Shown here piece by piece: positions 25,702 to 34,542 of a DNA stretch of 45,484 bases; the stretch's first letter is position 1, and each line of letters begins with the position of its first letter. Under the pieces are notes generated by a model that was given only the letters and a program-made list of their open reading frames with translations, did no database searches and was not told where the DNA came from. The DNA comes from Myxococcales bacterium (GTDB lineage: Bacteria; Myxococcota_A; Polyangia; GCA-2747355): the NCBI GenBank assembly GCA_020431405.1, contig JAGQIK010000114.1, positions 1-45,484 of the forward strand, in the 5' to 3' direction. A program made the translations under genes and the position numbers.

Positions 25702-26550
25702 TCAGGCGTCGATCCAAAGCGGCGCGTCGATTACCCAGCTAGTGTACAGCGCCAGCAGCAGCCGCTGCATGGACAGAACGCCGGCGTCGTCGGAGGGCGC
25801 GCCGACGTCAAATCCGGCGGCGAGCTGGCGCGCGCCGCCGGGCTTGGCGTCGTTGAGCGCGCGCAACAGCGCCGGATCGATGTCGTCGGGCACGCTGCCG
25901 CCGATGTGCAGCGCGCCGAGCCACAGCAGCACGCCCAAGCAGTGCACCGGGTCGAGCGGCTCGCCGATGCAAAACAGCGCCTGGAAGATCTGGTCAGCGC
26001 TGACGGTGATCATCTCGGACACCACCGGGCTCTCGAGCTCGCGCGTGGCGAGCGAGACGGTGGGCGCCTCGGGCAGCTCGAACAGGCCGCGCTCGCGCCA
26101 CGCGCGCAGCGAGCCGCCGTCGTAGCCGAAGTCGTCGATGGCCGCGAGCATCAGAAAGCCGCCCAGCGTGTCGGGCGGCTGCACGCGAGACATCATCCAG
26201 CGCTCGGCGGACTCGCTGATGGGGTAGGGGATGTAGCCCCAGCAGCCGAAGCGCTCGTCGAAGATCGACGCAGGGCAGTGCTCGCAGTGAGGCGCGTACT
26301 TGTCGAGCACGTCGGTGCTGCTGAGCATCTCGCGGATGCTCGTCTGCCGTTCCTCGGGACCGTCGCGGCCGGCGACGATCTGGGTGACCTCGGCGTCCAA
26401 GGCCTCCTCGCCGTGCGCGGCGATGATGCCCTGCGCCTGCGCGCGCCGCTTGGCGAGCTGCAGCAGGGCGATATCGCCGCTTTCGCCCTCGCGCTCGGCG
26501 AGCGCTTCTTTGGGGTCGCAGCCGAGGCACAGCATCAGATCGGCACCCAT
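25702..26550 (-). CDS. Cytosolic protein of unknown family with CxxC motifs
   Basis: A 282-residue protein without a signal peptide. ATG at 26550 has a strong GGAGG 5 bp upstream; open sequence before it has no start support. Two CxxC motifs are seen: CLGC at residues 8-11 and HCEHCPASIFDERFGCWGY around residues 80-100. The latter could bind a metal. The rest is acidic and helical (EVTQIVAGRDGPEERQTS, LLRALNDAKPGG). I do not recognise the family and assign no function. It is the first gene of a possible three-gene minus-strand operon. Confidence 0.6.
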   Translation of the reverse strand: MGADLMLCLGCDPKEALAEREGESGDIALLQLAKRRAQAQGIIAAHGEEALDAEVTQIVAGRDGPEERQTSIREMLSSTDVLDKYAPHCEHCPASIFDERFGCWGYIPYPISESAERWMMSRVQPPDTLGGFLMLAAIDDFGYDGGSLRAWRERGLFELPEAPTVSLATRELESPVVSEMITVSADQIFQALFCIGEPLDPVHCLGVLLWLGALHIGGSVPDDIDPALLRALNDAKPGGARQLAAGFDVGAPSDDAGVLSMQRLLLALYTSWVIDAPLWIDA

Positions 26551-26587
26551 CGAACCTCCGGTACGCCCTGCCAGTGTCCAGACTGTG

Positions 26588-27010
26588 TCAGACGCCTTGC
26601 GCGCAGATACGTCGCGCGGAGGACCCGCGCTGCACACACTTTCCGAGCAGTCGGCCGCGAATGCAAGTGAGCTCGTCGGCGCTGGGTGGCGCCTGCGGGT
26701 CCGAAGCGACGCGCGCCACCAGCCCGTCGGCCGAGAGCGTGAGCGAGATGCACACGCTGCGGCCTTCGGAGACGCTCGCGCAGGCGTAGAGCTCGCTCTG
26801 CACGTCGACACAGCCGCCGGTGGACGCGTCGTCTCGCTGCGTGGGCATGTCTGGACGGACCGACGCCTCCGAGCCGCGGCCATCTGCGCCGGCAGCGTCG
26901 TCGGGCGAGCCTTCGCCGCTGCACGCAGCCAACAGCGCCAGCGCCGCCAGCGCCAGCAGCGCCTTCGCCCAGGTCGCTGACCGCGGAGCCGTCGTGCTCG
27001 GGGATTGCAT
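26588..27010 (-). CDS. Small lipoprotein, unknown function
   Basis: A 140-residue predicted lipoprotein. The signal is LLALAALALLAAC with lipid Cys30; Asp/Gly/Ser-rich linker, then a compact domain with four spaced cysteines (GGCVDVQSELYACASV, RSVCISLTLSADG, LTCIRGRLLGKC). An alternative start at 27028 would overlap the end of the histidine kinase gene by 11 bp; both have poor ribosome sites. The start lies 7 bp after that kinase stop, so it is probably translated from the same message. No family is recognised. Confidence 0.6.
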   Translation of the reverse strand: MQSPSTTAPRSATWAKALLALAALALLAACSGEGSPDDAAGADGRGSEASVRPDMPTQRDDASTGGCVDVQSELYACASVSEGRSVCISLTLSADGLVARVASDPQAPPSADELTCIRGRLLGKCVQRGSSARRICAQGV

Positions 27011-27017
27011 CGCTCGA

Positions 27018-29666
27018 TCAGATCGCATCAGCTACCACTCGTTTGTTGGTGTCGTCGCTCTCGCGTGCCGCCAGCTCGCGTGGCAGCACCAGCTTGAACG
27101 TCGTGCCGTGCTCGTCGCCGCCCACGCGCGTGTCGAGCTCGATGCGCCCGCGGTGCCGCTCGATGATGCCGTGCGTGATGCTCAGCCCGAGCCCGGTGCC
27201 GCGGCCGATGTCCTTGGTCGTGAAGAACGGGTCGAAGATGCGTCCGCGCGACGGCTCGGGGATGCCGGGGCCGTTGTCGGCGATCTCGATCTCGATCGCC
27301 GCGTCGTTGCGTTTGGCGCGCACGGTAAGGCGCGCGTCGGACTGCCCCTCGAGCGCGTCGGCCGCGTTGCTCATCAGGTTGAGCAGCGCCTGGCCGAGCT
27401 GGCCGCGGTAGGCCTGCATCTCGCCAACGTCGCCGATCTCGCGCACCACCTCGACATCGCGCATGCGATGCGACAGCAGCGCCAGCGCCTCCTCGATCTC
27501 GGCGCCGACGTCGACACGCACGGGCTCCTCGCTCGACGCGCGCGAGAAGCTGCGCAGCGCGGCCACGATGCGGCGCGTGCGCTCGCTCGCCGACGAGATC
27601 ACGCGCAGCATCTCGTCGAGGTCGCTCTCGAGCGCCTCGCGCTCGGCGGCGTCCTTGGCTTCGTCGAGCTCGGCGACGGTCTCGCGCAGCGGCTCGATGG
27701 TGTTGGCGACGGCGTTGATCGGGTTGTTGATCTCGTGCGCGATGCCAGCGACCAGCTGGCCGATGGAGGCCAGCTTCTCCGAGGTCAGAAGCTGGGTCTG
27801 GGCCTGTTTGAGCGCGTCGATGGCCGCGCTCAGCTCGGCGTTGCGGCGGGCGAGCTCGGCGGTGCGGCGCGCGACGGTCTCCTCGAGACCGACGTTGAGC
27901 TGCTCGATGGTGGCGATCTTCTCGCGCAGCGAGACGCGCATCTCCTCGAAGCGCGCGGTGAGGCGCCCGATCTCGTCGTACTCGCCGCCGGGGGCGACGC
28001 CGCCTTCGAGGCGGCCGGCCGCCATCTCGCTAGCCTGCTCTTCGAGCTTCGCCAGCGGTCGCGTGAGGTTGTCGGTGGTCAGCAACACCAGCCCGAGCGA
28101 GAGCAGCAGCACGATGCCGAAGAACCAGATCACGCCGCCCACCGAGAGCGTGATGCGCTCGGGCGCCTCGGCGGGCACCAGCACGACGAGGCTGCCAAGG
28201 CCGGGCGTGTCGAGGCGCCGGTAGACGCCGGCGAAGTTGCCGTCCTGCAGCGTGAGGTTGCCGTAGCGGCGGCGCTGGATCGTTTCGATATCGCTGCGCG
28301 AGAGCGGCGGCAGCGCCAGCTGTCCGTGCGGCGGCACGATGGCGAGCCTGGTGCCCTGCAGCGGGCGCACGCGGGCGAGCGCGGCGCGCGCCGACGCGGC
28401 GTCTCGCGTGTGGCTCTTGAGGTGCTCGCCCACGCGCGCCAGCTCGCGGCGCGCCTGCGTCTGGGCGAAATCGGAGCGCATGTTGCCGTACTGCAGGTAC
28501 GTCCAAAAGAGCGCCAGCGCGACGGTGAAGATCACGACGCCGCCAAAGGTCAGCAGCATCTTGGCGCGCAGCGAGAGCGCGCTGATCGGCGCCTTGAGCG
28601 CGCCCGGGCGACCTGCGAGATAGCCCAGCACTGGGCGCAGCAGGCGCTGGATCCAGATGAACTCGTAGATCGAAAAGCCGATCGCCACCAGCAACACCGA
28701 CGACGAGACCAGCACCGCCTGCGCCAGCGTGAAGCCGAACAGCCACACCGCTTCGATCAGCAGCATCAGCGCGGCGATGCCGAACCAGCCGGCCTTGCTC
28801 AGCGCCGACGTGCCGGGCAGCCGGTGCGCGGTCTCGAACGCGCGTGCGAGCTCGGCTTGCGTAGGCGAGTCGTCCGACGCCGCCTTCTCGAGATAGATGA
28901 TCAGCGGCGACGTCTGGCGCGGCGCGACGATGTAGTACCAGAGCATCGCCAGCGCGGTGCCGGTAGGTGGAAAGTACGTCTCCATCTGCAGGTACTGCTC
29001 CTGCGTCATGGGGACGAAGAGGTAGACGAACAGCGCCGTGCAGGCCGTCGACGCGGCGCCGATAACGAGCGCGACCTCGGTGACGCGATCGAAGAGCGTC
29101 TCGGCCTGCTCGGCAAGCCACGAGGTGCGAAGCTGAGCCTCGCGCAGCGCGCGGCGAAAGACGCGCATGAAGGCGGCGAGGCGCAGCAGCGCGACGGCGA
29201 ACGAATGCGCCACGCAGACGGCGAGCACGATGTGGATCTGATCACGCTCGAACTCGCCGATGCTCAGCAGGTAGAGGCAGGTGACGACGCCGATGATGCC
29301 CCACAGCACGATGCGCGAAACCATCACGCGCCGAGGCACGGTGTTGATGACGCGGCAGATGGCGCGCGCCGCCGCCTCGTCGACGGGCTCGCGCTGAGCG
29401 TCGGCGCGCGTGGCGGTGATCAGCGGGCGCAGCGCGAAGGCGAGGTGGATGCTCCACAGCAGCCACAGCAGGGCGACGAGGCCGAGCAGGCTGGGGTGAT
29501 GGCTGATGCTGGGGAAGAAGCCGAGCAGCGGACCGAGCACCAGCACCAGCTCGAGACCCGAGAGAATCACCTCGGTTCCGACGAGCGGACGGACCCAACG
29601 GCGGCGCTGTGTGAAGGTTTGTGACACTGTCAACACGCGTTCACGTCGCGGCCGACCTGCCGACAT
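27018..29666 (-). CDS. Multi-TM sensor histidine kinase with HAMP domain
   Basis: An 882-residue membrane sensor kinase. The N-terminal 400 residues hold about nine hydrophobic segments, then a sensor loop of about 120 residues and a last TM (IWFFGIVLLLSLGLVLLT). A HAMP linker (LTRPLAKLEEQASEMAAGRL) and coiled coil lead to the HisKA H-box SIGQLVAGIAHEINNP, with the phospho-acceptor His at about residue 644. The ATPase domain has the N-box QALLNLMSNAADAL, the G1 box ADNGPGIP, the F-box FDPFFTTK and GTGLGLSI. ATG at 29666 is taken; GTG at 29669 is directly before it. No response regulator is adjacent. The nearest is the sigma54 activator at 34653, on the other strand, whose partner it could be; this is only a guess. 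Confidence 0.93.
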   Translation of the reverse strand: MSAGRPRRERVLTVSQTFTQRRRWVRPLVGTEVILSGLELVLVLGPLLGFFPSISHHPSLLGLVALLWLLWSIHLAFALRPLITATRADAQREPVDEAAARAICRVINTVPRRVMVSRIVLWGIIGVVTCLYLLSIGEFERDQIHIVLAVCVAHSFAVALLRLAAFMRVFRRALREAQLRTSWLAEQAETLFDRVTEVALVIGAASTACTALFVYLFVPMTQEQYLQMETYFPPTGTALAMLWYYIVAPRQTSPLIIYLEKAASDDSPTQAELARAFETAHRLPGTSALSKAGWFGIAALMLLIEAVWLFGFTLAQAVLVSSSVLLVAIGFSIYEFIWIQRLLRPVLGYLAGRPGALKAPISALSLRAKMLLTFGGVVIFTVALALFWTYLQYGNMRSDFAQTQARRELARVGEHLKSHTRDAASARAALARVRPLQGTRLAIVPPHGQLALPPLSRSDIETIQRRRYGNLTLQDGNFAGVYRRLDTPGLGSLVVLVPAEAPERITLSVGGVIWFFGIVLLLSLGLVLLTTDNLTRPLAKLEEQASEMAAGRLEGGVAPGGEYDEIGRLTARFEEMRVSLREKIATIEQLNVGLEETVARRTAELARRNAELSAAIDALKQAQTQLLTSEKLASIGQLVAGIAHEINNPINAVANTIEPLRETVAELDEAKDAAEREALESDLDEMLRVISSASERTRRIVAALRSFSRASSEEPVRVDVGAEIEEALALLSHRMRDVEVVREIGDVGEMQAYRGQLGQALLNLMSNAADALEGQSDARLTVRAKRNDAAIEIEIADNGPGIPEPSRGRIFDPFFTTKDIGRGTGLGLSITHGIIERHRGRIELDTRVGGDEHGTTFKLVLPRELAARESDDTNKRVVADAI

Positions 29667-29776
29667 CACAAGCCGTCGGAATGTCTACGCCGTGCCGCTG
29701 GCGCATCCCTTGCCTGTAGCATTCGTTATAGAATAGGTCCAGGTGCGCGCCAAAAGCGCCCCGCAGGAGGCAGGAC

Positions 29777-30133
29777 ATGCAGGATATGACGACAGACGGT
29801 TCGACGACAGACAGCCCAACCCTTCGCTCCAACCCCACCCCTCGTCATCGCCGCGCGCTCGCGACGCTCTTTGTCGCATCAGCGCTAGCGGGCGTGGTCG
29901 CAACAACCAGCGCTTGCAGCCCGCGCATGTTCGGCGCCGTCGCAGCTGCCGCCATCGTGACGGCCGCCATCGTCGGCACGGCCCACGTCATGGCCTACCA
30001 CGACGCTCACTGGCACAGCCATCACTGCGGTCACGAACGTCGCTGGCACGACGGCCGCGCCGTCTACTACTACCACGGCCGCTGGGAGTACTACGAGCCG
30101 TACGATCGCCGCTGGTACTACTACCACGATTAA
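29777..30133 (+). CDS. Small membrane or lipoprotein with His/Tyr/Trp-rich tail
   Basis: A 118-residue protein with a strong AGGAGG ribosome site 7 bp before the ATG, which supports it as real. An N-terminal Thr/Ser-rich stretch precedes a hydrophobic segment ending VVATTSACSP, a possible lipoprotein site (Cys47), and a second hydrophobic run AAAAIVTAAIVGTA. The last 45 residues are dominated by His, Tyr, Trp and Arg (YHDAHWHSHHCGHERRWHD, then RAVYYYHGRWEYYEPYDRRW). Such tails can bind metal ions or form adhesive, low-complexity assemblies. No family is recognised. It stands alone between a minus-strand kinase and a minus-strand ATPase gene. Confidence 0.62.
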   Translation: MQDMTTDGSTTDSPTLRSNPTPRHRRALATLFVASALAGVVATTSACSPRMFGAVAAAAIVTAAIVGTAHVMAYHDAHWHSHHCGHERRWHDGRAVYYYHGRWEYYEPYDRRWYYYHD

Positions 30134-30137
30134 TATT

Positions 30138-30156
30138 GGCGGCCGGCTTCGCCGCC
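30138..30156 (+). terminator. GC-rich hairpin just after the His/Tyr-rich gene
   Basis: GGCGGC (30138-30143) and GCCGCC (30151-30156) form a 6-bp stem with a 7-base loop, beginning 5 bp after the stop codon. There is no U-tract. A second hairpin, CGGCGCC-TTT-GGCGCCG at 30220-30236, lies further on. Either could help end transcription from either side; the evidence is position only. The rest of the 248-bp gap holds only a short tandem repeat. Confidence 0.3.
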
Positions 30157-30334
30157 CGTGTCGCCTTCGCTATATCGGCCGTTCCGCTTCGCTCCACTCC
30201 TCCCGATAAGACTCGGCTCCGGCGCCTTTGGCGCCGACGCTCGTTGGAGCGTGGGTGGCCTTTCGCGGTGGGCTAGCTCGCCGATGGGCTCAACGCGGTA
30301 ACACACGACAGTTTGCTGCCGTCGCTGCGGTCAC

Positions 30335-30358
30335 GGCCACGGCCACGGCCACGGTCAC
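30335..30358. repeat. Short 6-bp tandem repeat, GGCCAC units
   Basis: Three perfect and one imperfect copy of GGCCAC lie just downstream of the CpaF-type gene stop (minus strand). The repeat is too short and simple for a CRISPR. In one minus-strand frame it would encode alternating Gly-Arg, like the Gly/Arg-rich end of the CpaF-type protein, so it may be decayed tail-coding sequence; this is a guess. Confidence 0.4.
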
Positions 30359-30381
30359 GGCCCACGGTCGCGTCGACAACC

Positions 30382-31977
30382 CTACCGCCGCCCGCTCCCG
30401 CCACGACCACTCCCGCTGCCGCGCCCTGATCGGCGCGCGTCGTGGATCTCGCCACCGCCGCCGCGGCTCGGCGGCTGCTGCTGCCTCTGCTGCTGCGGCT
30501 GCCGATCGTAGTCGTCGTAGTACTGCTGATGTGCCTGCTGCTGTTGCTGCTCGTCGTAGTACTGCTGGTAGCGCGGGTCATCGTAGTACTGCTGTTGCTG
30601 CGCGTGCTGCTGCTGATAGGCCGCGTCGTCGTAGTATTGCTGCGCCTGCTGCGGCTGCGCGTAGGCCGCGTCGTCGTAGCGCTGCAGCTGATCGCTCTGG
30701 TGCTGCTCGGTGGCCGTCTCTTGCACAGCCCCGTGGTTGGTCGCCGCGTCGCGGTGACGTGCGCTCGAGCTGCTGCGCTTGCTGGTCGGCGCCTTGACCG
30801 GCACCTTCGGCGTGGCCGCCTTGACGTTGACGGCGCTGACCTCCACCGGCGTGCCGACGAAGTGCTTGGGCGGGTCGTAGCCGTAGCTCTGCGGCAAGAA
30901 GAACGGCAGCGACATGTCCTCGAAGCCCTCGGCGACAAGGCGCTCGTGAAACGTCGGCAGCACCGCCGTCGGCGCGAGGTAGCCCTCGACCTTGCCGTCG
31001 CGCCGCGTGCGCGTCTGCGAGAAGACGAAGATGTCTTGCACGCGGTAGTCGCCCTTCTCGTCGAGCGGCAGCGCTTCGCTCACGGCCGTGATGCGCCGCG
31101 TGCCGTCGCGCAGGCGATTGGCGCAGACGACGAGGTCGATCGCCGCGGCGACCTGCGCGCGCACCGCGCGCAGCGGCAGGCCGACATCGGCGAGCAGCGC
31201 GAGGCTCTCGATGCGGCTCAACGTCTCTCGCGAGCTGTTGGCGTGTACGGTGCTCAGCGTGCCGCCGTGGCCGGTGTTCATCGCTTGCAGCAGATCGAAG
31301 CACTCGCCGCCGCGCACCTCGCCGACGATGATGCGATCGGGCCGCAAGCGCAGCGCCGAGTGCAAGAGGTCGCGCATATCGACGGCGTTCTTTCCATGCC
31401 GGTCAGCGGCGCGCGACTCGAGCGGTACCAGGTGTTGCTGTCTGAGCTGCAGCTCGGCCGAGTCCTCGATGGTGAGGATGCGCTCGTCGTCGGGGATGAA
31501 GTCGCTCAGCACGTTGAGCAGGGTCGTCTTGCCGCTGCCGGTGCCGCCGGCGACGATGATGTTCTTCTTGGTCTGGACAGCGACCTCGAGGAAACGCGCC
31601 GCCTCAGCGGTGATCGAGCCGTACTGGATCAGATCGTCGATGGTCAGGCCGCCCGGGTGAAACTTGCGGATCGCGATCACCGTCCCGCAGCGCGCCATCG
31701 GCGGCAGCAGCACGTGGATACGCGAGCCATCGGGCAGCCGCGCGTCGAGCCGCGGCGTCTCCTCGGTGAGCGGCCGGCCGACGTACTGGGCCATGTTGCG
31801 CGCGGCGGCGAGCAGCCCGTCTTCCGAGAAGCGCGCGGCCGTCTGCGTCAGCCGCCCCTTGCGCTCGATCCAGACGTCCTCGGGACCGTTGATCATGATC
31901 TCGGTGACCGTCGGGTCGTCGAGAAACTCGGCCACCGGTCGCAGGAAGGCCCGCAAGGAGTCGGAGAACATCGTCAT
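30382..31977 (-). CDS. CpaF/TadA-family secretion ATPase with Gln/Tyr/Asp-rich tail
   Basis: A 531-residue hexameric ATPase of the CpaF/VirB11 superfamily, which powers Tad pili or related secretion systems. The N-terminal domain (DPTVTEIMINGPEDVWIERK) is followed by the Walker A box GGTGSGKT (144-151), the Asp box TIEDSAELQL, the Walker B-like DRIIVGEVRGGE (214-225) and the His box STVHANSS. The usual CpaF N-terminal extension is missing; the protein starts almost at the first conserved strand. Residues 433-503 are a repetitive low-complexity tail built from QQYYDD and DDAAYQQQ units, and the last 30 residues are Gly/Arg/Ser-rich. No other Tad genes lie nearby, so the ATPase is orphaned here. 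It is 50 bp downstream of the 33206 gene on the same strand. The ATPase call is firm, the partner system unknown. Confidence 0.9.
   Translation of the reverse strand: MTMFSDSLRAFLRPVAEFLDDPTVTEIMINGPEDVWIERKGRLTQTAARFSEDGLLAAARNMAQYVGRPLTEETPRLDARLPDGSRIHVLLPPMARCGTVIAIRKFHPGGLTIDDLIQYGSITAEAARFLEVAVQTKKNIIVAGGTGSGKTTLLNVLSDFIPDDERILTIEDSAELQLRQQHLVPLESRAADRHGKNAVDMRDLLHSALRLRPDRIIVGEVRGGECFDLLQAMNTGHGGTLSTVHANSSRETLSRIESLALLADVGLPLRAVRAQVAAAIDLVVCANRLRDGTRRITAVSEALPLDEKGDYRVQDIFVFSQTRTRRDGKVEGYLAPTAVLPTFHERLVAEGFEDMSLPFFLPQSYGYDPPKHFVGTPVEVSAVNVKAATPKVPVKAPTSKRSSSSARHRDAATNHGAVQETATEQHQSDQLQRYDDAAYAQPQQAQQYYDDAAYQQQHAQQQQYYDDPRYQQYYDEQQQQQAHQQYYDDYDRQPQQQRQQQPPSRGGGGEIHDARRSGRGSGSGRGGSGRR
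30469..30681 (-). repeat. In-gene repeats encoding QQYYDD units
   Basis: DNA encoding the tail of the CpaF-type protein is repetitive: on the plus strand GTCGTAGTACTGCTG and similar phrases recur about six times with CTG runs. Copies are imperfect, so this is partly amino-acid-level repetition. Such arrays can change length by slippage or recombination. Confidence 0.7.
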
Positions 31978-32027
31978 GGTGGCTCAAGCGTACGCCCTCG
32001 CGCGGGGAACAACAACGTGGCGCGCGC

Positions 32028-33206
32028 TCAGCGCCCAGCCGGCAAGCGAACGCGGCGCTCCACTTCGCCGTCGCTGCCGAGCAGCGCCAGCTCGACGGCG
32101 CCGTGCTGCGCGAAGGCCAGCGCAACCCGCGCATCGTCGCCCGCGGCGAGCGAAACGTCGCCGACGTGGCGCGCGCTCAAGCGCGTGGCCGCGGTCTGTC
32201 GTGCCGCCTCATCGAGGCGCGCGACACGCGCCGAGCGCCCGTCGCTGTGCGCTAGCGCGAAGCCACCGTCGACACGCAAAAGCTCGGGACCGCCGGCCTG
32301 CTCGTCTTGGCCGCCGCGAAAGCGCAGCGGCGTGACCTTGCCGCCCGCGTAGCGCGCCAGCCCCACGGCGCGACCGACCTCCCAGCCCACGAGCCAGCCG
32401 TCCGCGGCGCGCGCGACGGTCGAGTCGCCGAAGCTCGGGGTGTTGCGATAGCTGCCCACGTGCACGTGCGTTAGCTTGTCGCCGACGAGGTGCGCCAGGG
32501 AGAGGTCGGCGTCGTAGGCCGACGCGCGGTAGGGGTAGATGTCGTAGGTCGCGTAGCTGACGACGAGCTCGTCACCGCGCGCGGCGAGGCCGAGATAGCC
32601 CGTCATGTGCACGCCCGCGTTGCCGGCCAGCGTGCGCGCCGCGCCGCGCAGCTTGCCGTTGGCCTCTGCGCGCACCGAGCGAACGCCGTCACGCGTCGCG
32701 ATCCAGGCCAGCACGAAGTCGCGACCCGACCAGCGCACGCGCGGCGACCACACCTCGTGATCGATGGGCGCGCGAGCGGAGAGGCCGCGCGCCGCTGCCA
32801 GCACGTCGAAGTAGAGCGCCTTGTCGGCGCCGATCCAGCCGACGCCGATCGCCTGCCGCGCCGTCGCCGCCGCCGCGTCGAAGGCCGCCACGCCGGCGCC
32901 GATCACGCGCGGCCGCTGGCGCTGCGCCAGCTTGTCATCGAGTCGATGCAGCACCAGCCGCCCGGCCTGGTCCATGCGCTGCCGCTCGAGAACCAGCACG
33001 GCGAAGCCCCGCGGCCGCTCGACGATGCGCACGTCGGTGGCGCGCCAGCTGGCCGCCGCGACCCCACGCCGCGGCGCGCCCGCCACACGCCACGCGCCAA
33101 GCCCGGCCAGCAGCGAAACCAGCAGCAATATCGCCGCGGCGGCCCGCGGATAGAGCCGCCAAAAGGCAGCTGCGCCGCGCGTCAGGAGTACTATCCATGC
33201 CCTCAT
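32028..33206 (-). CDS. Membrane-anchored propeller-like protein, unknown function
   Basis: A 392-residue protein with one N-terminal TM segment (RAAAAILLLVSLLAGLGAW, about residues 21-40) and a large extracytoplasmic part. ATG at 33206 has GGAGG 5 bp upstream. The periplasmic part consists of regularly spaced strand pairs with Gly/Asp turns (GRDFVLAWIATRDGVRSV, GDELVVSYATYDIYPY, ADGWLVGWEVGRAVG, VDGGFALAHSDGRSA), as in beta-propellers, but no specific repeat family is recognised. It is divergent from the 33286 gene, also an anchored propeller-like protein, with 79 bp between start codons that must hold both promoters. Confidence 0.6.
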   Translation of the reverse strand: MRAWIVLLTRGAAAFWRLYPRAAAAILLLVSLLAGLGAWRVAGAPRRGVAAASWRATDVRIVERPRGFAVLVLERQRMDQAGRLVLHRLDDKLAQRQRPRVIGAGVAAFDAAAATARQAIGVGWIGADKALYFDVLAAARGLSARAPIDHEVWSPRVRWSGRDFVLAWIATRDGVRSVRAEANGKLRGAARTLAGNAGVHMTGYLGLAARGDELVVSYATYDIYPYRASAYDADLSLAHLVGDKLTHVHVGSYRNTPSFGDSTVARAADGWLVGWEVGRAVGLARYAGGKVTPLRFRGGQDEQAGGPELLRVDGGFALAHSDGRSARVARLDEAARQTAATRLSARHVGDVSLAAGDDARVALAFAQHGAVELALLGSDGEVERRVRLPAGR

Positions 33207-33285
33207 CGCCCCTCCGCTTAGCGCGCGGGCCTCGTCGCACCCACGTGCTATGGTCTGGTGATCGCGCGGCAGGAGAGTCTAACCC

Positions 33286-34464
33286 GTGAATCCACACCGT
33301 AACGAGCTCGACGCGGCACTCGCTCGCATCTCGGCCCTCGAGCGCGAAGCCAACCGCGACGACAAAGAGATCGAGCGCCTCAAAGGCGAGGTCGAGCGCC
33401 TGCGCAACCCCGACCCCGAGGCAGCGCGCGCCAAGTCGGCTGCGCGACGACGCGTGCTCACGATCGGCGCGCTCGCTGCCGCGCTGCTCGTCGTGGCCAT
33501 CGTTGTGACGGCAGGCGTCACCGACAAAGGCGCGCTCACCGATGTCAACGCGGTGGCAGTGACGCTGCCCGGCGGGAAGCCCGGTCTGGTGGTCAAGGGC
33601 TACGACGGTCGCTCGCCGCGCCTCGACGTTTACGATCTCACGAGCCGCGAAGTGGTCGGCAGCTGGGACGCGAGCGGTCGCGGCGGCGTGCGCGCGATGG
33701 CCGCCGGCGGCGACGGTCGCATCTGGATCCGCCGGCGCGGCAGCCTACAGGCACGTTCGCTGCCTTCCTTGGGCTTGCTCACCAGTCGGCCGCTGAGCGA
33801 AGGCCACACCGTGTACGTTGACGGCGCCAGCGGCGCGACCATCGCCGGCACGCCCACGCAGTGGAAGCTGCGCAAGTGCGCGCATGGCGTGGTGCGCGAG
33901 CGCACGCTCTCGGCGCAGGCGCGCGAGCGCTGCCAACCCGCACAGTCGATCGATCCCGGACGCGTCGGCGCCCTCGGCACCGAGGGCGACAAAGCGAAGA
34001 CCGTGCGCCAGCTCAGCTTCGCCTCGACGCCGCGCTTCATCGGCAAGTTCGTCTACAAGGGCCAGAAGGCCTACAGCTTCGAGCGCAGCCTCGATCACGA
34101 CGGGCGCGCGCTGTTCGTCAGCAAGGTGCCCGCCTCGGCGCAGGTCAAGCCGCAGCGCGCGAGCAAGACCTATCCGATGACGCAGCCGGCCTTCGTCGTC
34201 GACCCGCGCTACGGCGCGCGCGTCATCGCGCTGCCTAAGGGCGGCGTGCTCGTCGCGCACCGACTGGGTCCCGACATCGCGCTCGACGCGGTCTCGCTCG
34301 CCGATGGCTCGCAGCTGTGGCGCCGCACCCTCGGCGTCGTCGAGGTCGCGGCCTGCTTCCGCACCAACGACGCGCTCGTAGTCGTGACCCGCAGCAAAGA
34401 GCGCAGCGAGCTGTGGCTGATCGATCCCGCCAGCGGCCGTCTGACCTGGAAGAAGACGCTCTAG
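33286..34464 (+). CDS. Membrane-anchored coiled-coil protein with PQQ-like propeller region
   Basis: A 392-residue protein. GTG start with AGGAGA about 9 bp upstream. Residues 5-42 form a heptad-like cytosolic coiled coil (ARISALEREANRDDKEIERL), residues about 55-76 a TM segment (VLTIGALAAALLVVAIVVTAG), and the rest lies outside the cytoplasm. Strand pairs such as LDVYDLTSREVVGSWD, AVSLADGSQLWRRTLG and LWLIDPASGRLTWKKTL are typical of PQQ-like or quinoprotein-type beta-propellers, which often serve as scaffolds such as BamB. No enzyme motif was seen. It precedes the sigma54 activator by 188 bp. Confidence 0.65.
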   Translation: MNPHRNELDAALARISALEREANRDDKEIERLKGEVERLRNPDPEAARAKSAARRRVLTIGALAAALLVVAIVVTAGVTDKGALTDVNAVAVTLPGGKPGLVVKGYDGRSPRLDVYDLTSREVVGSWDASGRGGVRAMAAGGDGRIWIRRRGSLQARSLPSLGLLTSRPLSEGHTVYVDGASGATIAGTPTQWKLRKCAHGVVRERTLSAQARERCQPAQSIDPGRVGALGTEGDKAKTVRQLSFASTPRFIGKFVYKGQKAYSFERSLDHDGRALFVSKVPASAQVKPQRASKTYPMTQPAFVVDPRYGARVIALPKGGVLVAHRLGPDIALDAVSLADGSQLWRRTLGVVEVAACFRTNDALVVVTRSKERSELWLIDPASGRLTWKKTL

Positions 34465-34542
34465 TCGCGCCTTCGCGCCCTCTCCGTACAGATTGCCATT
34501 TTGTCGCACGTGCGGTCAGCGCGTGCCATCATGTCGCTCCCA

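Noticed and set aside
26820-29624. Plus-strand open frame of 934 codons opposite the histidine kinase
   Set aside because: No domains in its translation; the minus strand has complete HisKA and HATPase motifs.
30335-30358. Possible CRISPR or regulatory repeat array
   Set aside because: Units of 6 bp without spacers; simple tandem repetition only.
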